A DNA stretch of 64,000 nucleotides from an uncultured Myxococcales bacterium (GTDB lineage: Bacteria; Myxococcota_A; UBA9042; DTJE01). The translations under genes and the position numbers were made by a program. The notes under the pieces are model-generated. The model was not told where the DNA came from. It saw nothing but the letters and a program-made list of their open reading frames with translations, and did no database searches. Below, piece after piece: positions 1 to 7,255 of the stretch. The DNA lies in the NCBI GenBank assembly GCA_903847405.1, contig CAINDP010000138.1, forward strand, positions 62,001 to 126,000, in the 5' to 3' direction. Position 1 is the stretch's first letter. Every line of letters begins with the position of its first letter.

Positions 1-3000
1 TTCGTCGCGGTCGACGGCCGACGGGGTGTCGGTGCCCAGGGAGATGTACGTCCGCGGGGAACCGATTTCCTTGGACGTCCCGTGGGAGTCCGAGTTGCCG
101 ATGCCGATGACGTCGAAGCCCACGTCCAGGAAATGGAACCAGTCCTCCAGTACCTCGAACCGATCGGTGCAGGGGCGGACGTCGTCCGCCGGACATTCGT
201 CCCGGCACCACAGGACGCACTGGGTCGTCCAGCCGGTGCCGCCGTCGTCCACCGACTTGGCGCACAGGGGGTGGTTCTTCGAGACGCAGGCAGTGCAGGC
301 GTCCTTCTGGCTGCACCCGATGTCCAGAAGCCTGGTCGGATCCGCGGCGACTCCGGCTTCCGAAGCCGTCTGGAAGTACGCGTCGTTTTCCTGGGGCGTG
401 CGCTCGACCTGGTAGCGCACGGACATCGCCTTCAGGCCTTCGAGGGCCTGGCGCTTGCACTCCAGCATGCTGCGGTCCGCCGTGCACGCGTCGAAGGCGG
501 CGCGGGCCTCCTGGTGCCACCGGCAGTGGTCGCGACCGACGATCCAAGCGGACCGGGTCGCCTCGGGCAAGGTCGTGTCCGCGGCCTGCGTTTCCGCCTC
601 GGCGCAGTTGGCGATCGGGTCGGCCAGCAGCCAGGCGCAGATCGAGTCGCTGCCGTTGTACGCGAACTGCGTCTTGTCCTTGACCCCGAGAATCTCCCGG
701 TAGCAACGGTTGTGGCGCTCGGTTTCGCCGACCGTGGGGGTGTGCAGGTACTGGAGGTTCTTGCCGTTCATGATTTCGATCGACGAGAAGTCGCAGGGCG
801 CCTCCTCCATGACCTGGTTGCACATTTCCATGCCGGGCGTCTTGCGCGACAGGTCGTACCCCTTCATGCCGATCTGCGCGAAGTAGCCCATGAAGCCGTC
901 GCGGGGGTGGTTCACCTGCAGCACGAAGGCGTCCTTGGGACCGTCCGCCTTGGCGAGGATCGCGTCGAAGAACTGGCGCACCGTCAGGCCGTGCCACTTC
1001 GGCGGATCGTGGTTGAAGCCCTTCGTGGCGTCGAAGGTCATCGGGAAGCCGATGTAGTGCCCGTATTCCAGCGGCGAAATCTCGGCGGACAGTTCGAACT
1101 GGAAGAACGCCTCGAGGCCGCCCTTCAACACGTAGGGGAGGTAGTCCACCTGGTCGTCGTGGTCCGTGGCGGCGAAGAACTCGACGCCTTCGGCCGCGGC
1201 GGTCTTGACCCGGGTCTCCATCGCGAGGCCCGAATCCACCGACCGTCCGGCGTGGACGTGGAAGTCGGCGCCGATGTTGTCGCGGGTGTCCACTTCGCGA
1301 ATGAGGCCCATGCGCAGGGGCACCTTTTCGCCCGCGCGGACCTCGAAGTCCTCGACGACCGACAGGCCGTACTCGAAGCCGCGGGACGCCGTCACCTTGT
1401 AGAGGCCGGGGGGCAGGGTCAACGACCCGGCGCCCTCGGTGGAGTGCTCCAGCTTCATGACGCCGTGGTCGTAGCGGCTGTCGCCCAGTTCGACCTGGCT
1501 GAGGCCGTCCCAGTCCAGCACCTTGCCGGTCGCGTCCAGGCGCTGGAACGTCAGGCGCGCCGGGACCAGCATGCCGCCATTGTCCGTGATGCGGTACTCG
1601 ACCTCGCCGGGACCCGGCAGGACCAGGTTCACGCGCACGGTGCCGTCCTTGGCGACCGTGACGGGCTCCAGGGCGGATTCCCCGCGGTCCGAGGCGTGGG
1701 CCATCACGAAGTAGCGCCCCGGAGGCACCGGGGCGTCGAAGGCCCCTGAATACTGGGGCGCCACGCCCACGTCCGTGAGCATCTGCATGGCCAGGCCGGA
1801 GTTCGCGAATTCGGCCTGGGCCATCGCACGGTACTCGATCCACGTTTTCGGGGCGGCAGCCGTCGGGTCGGTCCGCGGATCCTTCAGGACGAAGACGTCC
1901 ACGTGACGCAACGGGGTCAGGGACCCCTCCTCGAAGACCGTGCCCGTCACGTTGCCCACGGGAGTGTTCCGGAGGGCGAACAGGTGCTTGACGGCCGAGG
2001 CCGTGTCGCCTTCGCCGACGGCCAGGTAGCGGGTGAACGCGTACCCGCGGTGGTTGTCCTGGGACGTCGTTCCGTCGGGCTGGTCCGCCAGCCGATCGCT
2101 GTCGGCGAAGTGGGTGAGGACCGCCGTCGCGGAGGTCGTGAACAGGGGCACGAGGACCTTGGACGACATGCAATCGTAGGCCGGGAGCAGGTCCACTGTG
2201 ACGCCGTCACCCAGGCGCGCGGCCAGGGCGGCGCCCGGGCCATTCAGGACGGTGGCGACCCACGTCGCGTAGGCCGCGGCGCGCTGGTCGTCCGTGGCCG
2301 TTTCGCCGGGGTCCTTCGAGGTGTCCGTCGGAACGGTGACCAGCGGGATCGGACGGCGGTCCACGATGGACTGCCGGACGCGCGCCGCAGCGTCCTTGGC
2401 CGCGATGCCGGGCGCCAGGTCGAAGTCCGCCTGCCCGGTGATGGCCGCGGCCACCGCGTCCTCGGATGCTGCGTCCACCTTGACGATCGCGAGGCGATGG
2501 GAGGGGCAGTCGAAGCCCTGGCGCTCGTCGGGGTTGACGGTGGCCCACGCGTAGGAGACGTTGTCGGCGACGCCGGCCAGCCAGTCCATGGACAGCGGGC
2601 TGCCCATCGTGCCCACGCCCTGCCACATGTTCTCGAAAATCTTGCGATCGATGTCGAACCCGACGCCCGGCGCGAAGGGCGGCGAGTGGGCGCCGAAGAA
2701 CAGGAAGTCGCCCACGACGACGCCGCCCCGCCAGTTGGGATCGACCCAGCGGTCCGGGGTCCCCAGGATGACGGTGAAGAAGTCGCGGCTTTCGTTGAAC
2801 GTCGCCATCTGGGCGGGTTCCGGGGCGCAGGCGCAGACCGGGCACATCCGCTTGTAGGGGACGGAGCCGCCCACGTTTTCCGAGACCTCGGCCGTGGCGA
2901 AGCCGTTCGCGCACTGGAGCCCGCAGGCCACGGGCGCGCATCCCTTCAGCAGCGTGGCGGACTGGGGCGCCAGGGCCACCGTGGTGGTCTGCCGCAGGAA

Positions 3001-3696
3001 CGATTCCCCGGGCCGCAGGGTGTACTGCGTCGTGAAATCGAACGAGATCTGCAGGCGGTTCAGCAGGCCGAAGAGGTTCAGGTCGGGCATTCCCAGCAGG
3101 TCGGGCAGCAGGCCGGCCAGATCGTTGGCCGTCAGTTCCATGCCGCCCAGCGTCAGCGGGTTCAGCATCCCGTCGATGAAGTCGCGGTTCAGGAACTTCA
3201 GCACGTCGAAGATGAACGCCGAATGGCCCTTCACCTCGACGATCGCCTCGGTGCCGTCGGAACCGTCCTTCAGGACGTTGACCTGCCCGTCGATGGGGGT
3301 CAGCTTGAAGCCGGCCTGCTCCGCGGTGACGACCTGCAGCGGGTTCATGGGGTTGGCGATCAGCAGGTTCGCCAGCGGGAACGCCTCGGCAAAGGCGTCG
3401 AAGCCCCTGCCGTTGCGGTACTCGGACTCGGAGCGCTGGAGGTCGACGTCCAGCACGGTGCCGCCGAAGAGCCCGGCGGTGAAGGTCGGCCCGGGAGCCG
3501 AGATCACCACCCGGATCTTGTCGTTTTCCAGCAGGAAATCGCCGATCTTGCCCTTGGCGGTCGGACCGCCGATGAGCTCGTCCTGGCGCTCGACCCGCTT
3601 GGCGCTCAACCCCCAGCCGTCCGTGCAGGCGGCCGCGGGCAGGAGCGTTGCAAGGACTGCAAGCAGCGCGATGCGCCGCATTCCGTTCCGGTACAT
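1..3696 (-). CDS. PHP-domain (CehA/McbA-type) metallohydrolase lipoprotein, C-terminus cut by window edge
   Basis: Predicted secreted metallohydrolase of unknown substrate; 1,232 codons are visible and the frame is still open at base 1. ATG at 3696 follows GGGAGG at normal spacing. The first 24 residues are a signal peptide ending in a lipobox (PAAAC), so it is probably an outer-membrane lipoprotein. A long beta-rich region is followed near residue 580 by a carboxypeptidase-regulatory/transthyretin-like segment (GNVTGTVFEEG). A PHP domain begins near residue 805, with metal-ligand motifs DFHVH (about 812), ATDHDD (about 838) and NSDSHG (about 1205). A cysteine cluster lies near 1125-1145. Members of the CehA/McbA group include a carbaryl hydrolase, but sequence alone gives no substrate. 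It lies 17 bp behind the porin gene, so the two are probably co-transcribed. The family call is firm; the function is not. Confidence 0.8.
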   Translation of the reverse strand, partial: MYRNGMRRIALLAVLATLLPAAACTDGWGLSAKRVERQDELIGGPTAKGKIGDFLLENDKIRVVISAPGPTFTAGLFGGTVLDVDLQRSESEYRNGRGFDAFAEAFPLANLLIANPMNPLQVVTAEQAGFKLTPIDGQVNVLKDGSDGTEAIVEVKGHSAFIFDVLKFLNRDFIDGMLNPLTLGGMELTANDLAGLLPDLLGMPDLNLFGLLNRLQISFDFTTQYTLRPGESFLRQTTTVALAPQSATLLKGCAPVACGLQCANGFATAEVSENVGGSVPYKRMCPVCACAPEPAQMATFNESRDFFTVILGTPDRWVDPNWRGGVVVGDFLFFGAHSPPFAPGVGFDIDRKIFENMWQGVGTMGSPLSMDWLAGVADNVSYAWATVNPDERQGFDCPSHRLAIVKVDAASEDAVAAAITGQADFDLAPGIAAKDAAARVRQSIVDRRPIPLVTVPTDTSKDPGETATDDQRAAAYATWVATVLNGPGAALAARLGDGVTVDLLPAYDCMSSKVLVPLFTTSATAVLTHFADSDRLADQPDGTTSQDNHRGYAFTRYLAVGEGDTASAVKHLFALRNTPVGNVTGTVFEEGSLTPLRHVDVFVLKDPRTDPTAAAPKTWIEYRAMAQAEFANSGLAMQMLTDVGVAPQYSGAFDAPVPPGRYFVMAHASDRGESALEPVTVAKDGTVRVNLVLPGPGEVEYRITDNGGMLVPARLTFQRLDATGKVLDWDGLSQVELGDSRYDHGVMKLEHSTEGAGSLTLPPGLYKVTASRGFEYGLSVVEDFEVRAGEKVPLRMGLIREVDTRDNIGADFHVHAGRSVDSGLAMETRVKTAAAEGVEFFAATDHDDQVDYLPYVLKGGLEAFFQFELSAEISPLEYGHYIGFPMTFDATKGFNHDPPKWHGLTVRQFFDAILAKADGPKDAFVLQVNHPRDGFMGYFAQIGMKGYDLSRKTPGMEMCNQVMEEAPCDFSSIEIMNGKNLQYLHTPTVGETERHNRCYREILGVKDKTQFAYNGSDSICAWLLADPIANCAEAETQAADTTLPEATRSAWIVGRDHCRWHQEARAAFDACTADRSMLECKRQALEGLKAMSVRYQVERTPQENDAYFQTASEAGVAADPTRLLDIGCSQKDACTACVSKNHPLCAKSVDDGGTGWTTQCVLWCRDECPADDVRPCTDRFEVLEDWFHFLDVGFDVIGIGNSDSHGTSKEIGSPRTYISLGTDTPSAVDRDE

Positions 3697-3713
3697 GGCA
3701 GCCTCCCGGGCCA

Positions 3714-4868
3714 TCAGAAGCCCAGCTGGACGCCCACGATGGCCGCGTCGTTCTTCAGTTTCTTCCCGTGCAACTCGATGCGGGTCTGGTACTCGAACGT
3801 CGCCTTCAGGAAGTGCTCGAAGAGGTAGTGGTTCAGCGACACGGCGACGACGACCTGGTCGCCCTCGGTGGTGAGGTCGAGGTTGTCGTTGATGTACTCG
3901 GTCCGGACCGCGATGCCGGTGTTCAGCATCTTGATCACGTACCCGATGGAGCCCTGGGCCGTCAGGCGACCGACTTCGGTCGGCGTCGTGGCGGTGGTGG
4001 TCGGGCGCTTCTGGGGGGCGGCGTGGTCCCAGGTGGCTTCGCCCAGGAAGTGGAAGCCGTAGGCCTTCAGGTGCAGGTACCCGGAGGCGCCGTACGTCTC
4101 GTCGGTCTTGCCGTTGGCGTAGAACCCGCCGCCGCCGAGACCCAGGCGCACCATGCCGCCTTCGAGGTCGGGCTCGCCCGAGCCCAGGGGCGCGAGGGGC
4201 TCCAGGTCGATGCGGCCCACGTAGGCCAGGCGCTCGAACCGGTTGCCCAGCGTGACGCCGGTGCCTTCGTATCCCTCGAAGAACGAGGACTTGCGCTGGA
4301 TGCCGTTGAACAGGCCGAGGGTCAGGGTCAGGTGATCCTTCCACAGTTCGCTGTGGACGGTCAGGCCGAGGGTTTCGGCCGGGGCCATGGCCTTGACGCC
4401 GATGGCGCGGTCCAGGCTGGCCGTGCCGAACGACGAGTTCATTTCCGTCTTCACGAAGACGAACTTCTGCAGGCCGACCTTGAGGCCGAACCAGTGGGAC
4501 GGCGTCCAGTCGACCCAGGCGGCGTACAGCGGGCCCCCCTGCTTTTCGCTGTCGAACACGTCCAGTTCGACTTCGTAGGAAACGGTCTTGAACAGGTGGC
4601 CGTCCACGCCGAAGCGGGTGCGCCGCAGGCGGAAGCCGGATTCCTGCATCTTGTCGCCCTCGGACAGCAGCGAGTCCTCGCCGGCCCACCCGCCCCAGAC
4701 GTTGATCCGGGCGTGGATGGACAGGTCGAACACGCCGGTCTCGATGCGAGCCGGACCCTTGTGGAGCGTGGCCAGGAAGTCCTTCCGCCACGCCTCGTCG
4801 GCGGAAGCGGGGGTGGCCGCAAGCAGGACACCAAGCACGGGAAGCCAGCGCAGGATTCGGGGCGTCAT
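3714..4868 (-). CDS. Outer-membrane porin, phosphate-selective porin O/P-like
   Basis: Predicted beta-barrel of 384 residues in the outer membrane. ATG at 4868 is chosen because GGAGG lies 6 bases upstream and the next residues form a clean signal peptide (cleavage near ATPASA). The mature part has alternating beta strands rich in aromatic and Gly residues, an early motif like DLSIHARINVWGGW, and ends in Phe (VGVQLGF), the usual C-terminal signal for barrel assembly. The pattern resembles OprO/OprP-type porins, but the anion-selective residues cannot be assigned by eye, so substrate is open. It is the first gene of a probable two-gene unit with the PHP lipoprotein downstream. Confidence 0.72.
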   Translation of the reverse strand: MTPRILRWLPVLGVLLAATPASADEAWRKDFLATLHKGPARIETGVFDLSIHARINVWGGWAGEDSLLSEGDKMQESGFRLRRTRFGVDGHLFKTVSYEVELDVFDSEKQGGPLYAAWVDWTPSHWFGLKVGLQKFVFVKTEMNSSFGTASLDRAIGVKAMAPAETLGLTVHSELWKDHLTLTLGLFNGIQRKSSFFEGYEGTGVTLGNRFERLAYVGRIDLEPLAPLGSGEPDLEGGMVRLGLGGGGFYANGKTDETYGASGYLHLKAYGFHFLGEATWDHAAPQKRPTTTATTPTEVGRLTAQGSIGYVIKMLNTGIAVRTEYINDNLDLTTEGDQVVVAVSLNHYLFEHFLKATFEYQTRIELHGKKLKNDAAIVGVQLGF

Positions 4869-4897
4869 GGATTCCTCCGGGGAAACCGAGTCGCCCG

Positions 4898-4925
4898 ATC
4901 GTAGGCCGCAGCACGCGCGAGTCAA
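4898..4925 (-). promoter_or_regulatory. Sigma-70-type promoter for the porin gene
   Basis: On the minus strand TTGACT and TACGAT are separated by 16 bp. The predicted start is about 22 bases before the porin ATG, leaving room for its GGAGG site. Confidence 0.45.
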
Positions 4926-5023
4926 CCCCGGAATGCGCATGCACGGCAATCGTCGCATTCGTCATCGAATCCGGCGACCGCCGGCGGCCGGTCCGGCGCG
5001 CGCCCGACGCGACTTCGGCGACG

Positions 5024-5053
5024 TTGACAGCGAGGGTCCATCCGGGGGACGAT
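5024..5053 (+). promoter_or_regulatory. Sigma-70-type promoter for the small lipoprotein/HAD operon
   Basis: A perfect TTGACA is followed after 18 bp by GACGAT. The predicted start is near 5060, about 50 bases before the lipoprotein ATG. The -10 is weak but resembles the porin promoter's. Confidence 0.4.
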
Positions 5054-5112
5054 CGTCCGGACCCGAAAGGGCCGAGGTGCCGCGACGGCCGGGGCACGAA
5101 GGAGGCGGAAGC

Positions 5113-5346
5113 ATGCGTGGCGCCATTTTGACTGCGGTCCTGATCCTGGTGGCGACGGGGTCTGCGGGCTGCGCGAAGAACGACTGCCACCGGCTGGCGG
5201 AACTGTCCTGCAATACGGATGGGACCAGCGCCGAGGACTGCCGTGCCGCACGAAGCGCCGCACGACGGGCCCGGACCGACGAGGAAATCAAGGCGTGCGG
5301 GACCGTGCTGAAGGCCTTCACCGCTCCATCGGCCGAGGCGAAGTGA
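5113..5346 (+). CDS. Small secreted lipoprotein, unknown function
   Basis: A 77-residue protein starting at ATG 5113, 8 bases after GGAGG. Residues 1-20 are a hydrophobic signal ending GSAGC, which fits lipidation at Cys20. The mature part is about 57 residues with three further cysteines (CHRLAELSC and ACG) and a basic Ala/Arg-rich stretch, probably helical. I recognise no family. Its stop codon overlaps the GTG start of the HAD gene in the sequence GTGA, so the two are translationally coupled. Confidence 0.65.
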   Translation: MRGAILTAVLILVATGSAGCAKNDCHRLAELSCNTDGTSAEDCRAARSAARRARTDEEIKACGTVLKAFTAPSAEAK

Positions 5347-6020
5347 CGGGCATCGCGTTTTTCGACGTCGACCACACCCTGGTGCACGGGTCCACCGCCT
5401 TTCTTTGCGCCGGTATCCTGCGTCGGGAAGGCGTCCTGACCCGCCTCGACATGGTCCGCATCGCCTGGGCCCACCTGCGACACCACCTGGGCGTCCTGGA
5501 TTTCGAGCGCGTGTACGCGATGGGCGTGAAGCCCTTCGTGGGGACCTCGTTCGAGAGGGGGCGTTCCCTCCTGGACGAGGGGTTCCGGGATCACGTGCGT
5601 CCGAACATCTACCGCGAGGGCATCGATCGCATGGAAGCCCACCGCCGGGCCGGCGACCGGGTCGTGCTGCTGTCGGCGTCGTCGGCCTGGCTGCTGGAAC
5701 GGTTTTCCGAGGTGACGCCCATCGACGGGCTGGTGGCGTTCCGCCAGCACGTGAAGGACGGCCTGTTCGTCAACGACTGGGATCGGCCGATCCCGTACGG
5801 CGCGAACAAGAGGATCCTGGCGGAAGCCTATGCGGCGCGGGAAGGCGTCGCGCTGGCCGCATGCGCGTTCTACAGCGACAGCACGTCGGACCAGCCCCTC
5901 CTGGAGGTGGTCGGACGACCGGTCGCCGTGAATCCCGATCCCCGCCTGCGCTGGACGGCCCGCCGACGCGGCTGGCCGGTCGAGGACTGGACGCGCACCC
6001 TCGGGAACGTCCGGCAGTGA
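5343..6020 (+). CDS. HAD-superfamily subclass IB phosphatase (phosphoserine-phosphatase-like)
   Basis: Cytoplasmic hydrolase of 225 residues that should act on a phosphomonoester; the substrate is unknown. The GTG start at 5343 overlaps the upstream stop (GTGA) and follows GAGGCGAA. All four HAD motifs are present: FFDVDHTLVHGS (catalytic Asp pair) at the N-terminus, LLSASSAWLL as motif II, the lysine in GANKRILAEAY as motif III, and YSDSTSDQPLLE as motif IV. The order and cap size fit the IB group (SerB-like, or acyl-phosphate and lysophosphatidate-type phosphatases). The longer frame beginning at 5295 lies inside the lipoprotein gene and is not supported by a ribosome site. Confidence 0.82.
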   Translation: MTGIAFFDVDHTLVHGSTAFLCAGILRREGVLTRLDMVRIAWAHLRHHLGVLDFERVYAMGVKPFVGTSFERGRSLLDEGFRDHVRPNIYREGIDRMEAHRRAGDRVVLLSASSAWLLERFSEVTPIDGLVAFRQHVKDGLFVNDWDRPIPYGANKRILAEAYAAREGVALAACAFYSDSTSDQPLLEVVGRPVAVNPDPRLRWTARRRGWPVEDWTRTLGNVRQ

Positions 6021-6070
6021 ACCCCGCCCCCGCTTCCTTGCGATCCCTCCCCCTGGCCGGTATCGTACCG

Positions 6071-6091
6071 CCGGTCCGGATTCCGGTCCGG
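6071..6091 (+). repeat. Direct repeat CCGGTCCGG before the DUF1573 gene
   Basis: Two perfect 9-bp copies of CCGGTCCGG are separated by ATT, giving a 12-bp period, and end 23 bases before the next ATG. This could be a paired protein-binding site or chance in a GC-rich spacer. Confidence 0.35.
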
Positions 6092-6114
6092 CAGGCTTTC
6101 CAGCGGAGGACCCC

Positions 6115-7236
6115 ATGCGGTTTCACGGAAGACGCGCCGGCCTGTGGGCGGCGACGCTGATCGCCCTGGCGGCGTGCAACGGCAGCACCGATGCGTCCCC
6201 CGATGCGGGCCCCCTGGCGAAAGGGGTTGCGGGGGACGTTCCCGCGAAGGCCCCGGGCAGCCAGGGGCGAATCGCCTGCGACGCGCCCGAGTTCGAATGG
6301 GGCACCGTGCTGGCGGGCCAGGAAGTGAGCCACACCTTCGTCGTCAAGAACGTCGGGGAGGGGGTCCTGCGGATCCTCGGCGCCCGGGCCGGTTGCAGTT
6401 GCACGGCGGCCGTCGTTTCCGCGTCCGAACTGCCCCCGGGCGGGGAGGGGCGGATCGAGGTCAAGTTCAACACGAAGGGCCGGAAGGGCGTCACCAGCAA
6501 GACCGTGGACGTCACCACCGACTCCGAGACGAACCCGAAGCTGACCCTGACGGTGAAGGGCACCATCGAGGTCCTGGCCGCCTTCGAGAACGGGTACCTG
6601 GACCTGGGTCGGGTCATGATGGGCACCACGAAGACCCAGACGGTGCGGATCGAGGCGAAGGATCCCGTGGCCTTGCGCCTGTCCGATCTGAAGGTGTCCA
6701 ACCCGGCGATCCTGAAGGCCGAGATGGTGGCGGGCGCCGCTGTGCCCGCGGTGAAGGTGACGTTCACCGCCGGCGATGCGCCCGGCAACGTCAGCGGCAA
6801 CATCACGGTCGCCACGAACGTCCCCGAGGTCCCGGCGTTGACCCTGCAGGTCCGGGCCAGCGTCGGCGGCGACCTGGACGTGAGGCCTTCGACGGCGGTC
6901 CTGTCCCCCTTTGAAAAGGGCCAGCCCCCGCCGGAATTCACGATGCGCGTCGCTTCGATGTCGGCGCGGCCGTTCACGCTGCTGAAGCTGGAGGACCCGA
7001 GCGGCATGCTGGCCGGCAACGTCGCGCCCCAGGGAGGCGGCTGGCTGGTGCGGGTGATCGCCCGGAAGGCGCCGAAGACCTCCAGCGGGATCTTCTACGT
7101 GCTGACGGACCGCAAGGACCAGCCGCGGCTGGCCATCCCGTACGTGGTGTCGGACCCGGCCGTGTCGATCGCCAAGATGCGCGGCCCGGCGCAGCGCTCG
7201 GTGGCGCCGAAGGCAGCGCCCCCGCCCCCCCGGTAG
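6115..7236 (+). CDS. DUF1573-domain lipoprotein
   Basis: A 373-residue predicted lipoprotein. ATG at 6115 follows GGAGG by 5 bases; the signal peptide ends in ALAAC (Cys21). Residues about 55-150 match the DUF1573 pattern: EWGTVLAGQEVSHTF, VVKNVGEG, LRILGARAGCSCTA, then PGGEGRIEVKFNTKGRKG and a TDSETNP strand. This is an immunoglobulin-like (MSP/ASPM-type) sandwich. Two further beta-sandwich stretches follow, and the tail is Lys/Pro-rich. Such proteins are common in Bacteroidetes and deltaproteobacteria and have no settled role. It faces the penicillin-acylase gene tail to tail. Confidence 0.75.
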   Translation: MRFHGRRAGLWAATLIALAACNGSTDASPDAGPLAKGVAGDVPAKAPGSQGRIACDAPEFEWGTVLAGQEVSHTFVVKNVGEGVLRILGARAGCSCTAAVVSASELPPGGEGRIEVKFNTKGRKGVTSKTVDVTTDSETNPKLTLTVKGTIEVLAAFENGYLDLGRVMMGTTKTQTVRIEAKDPVALRLSDLKVSNPAILKAEMVAGAAVPAVKVTFTAGDAPGNVSGNITVATNVPEVPALTLQVRASVGGDLDVRPSTAVLSPFEKGQPPPEFTMRVASMSARPFTLLKLEDPSGMLAGNVAPQGGGWLVRVIARKAPKTSSGIFYVLTDRKDQPRLAIPYVVSDPAVSIAKMRGPAQRSVAPKAAPPPPR

Positions 7237-7255
7237 GCTCGATTCCACCCCCGGA

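Noticed and set aside
82-3828. Long plus-strand frames over the PHP lipoprotein gene
   Set aside because: They are shadows in GC-rich DNA with low-complexity Arg/Gly/Val-rich translations; the minus-strand product has recognisable domains.
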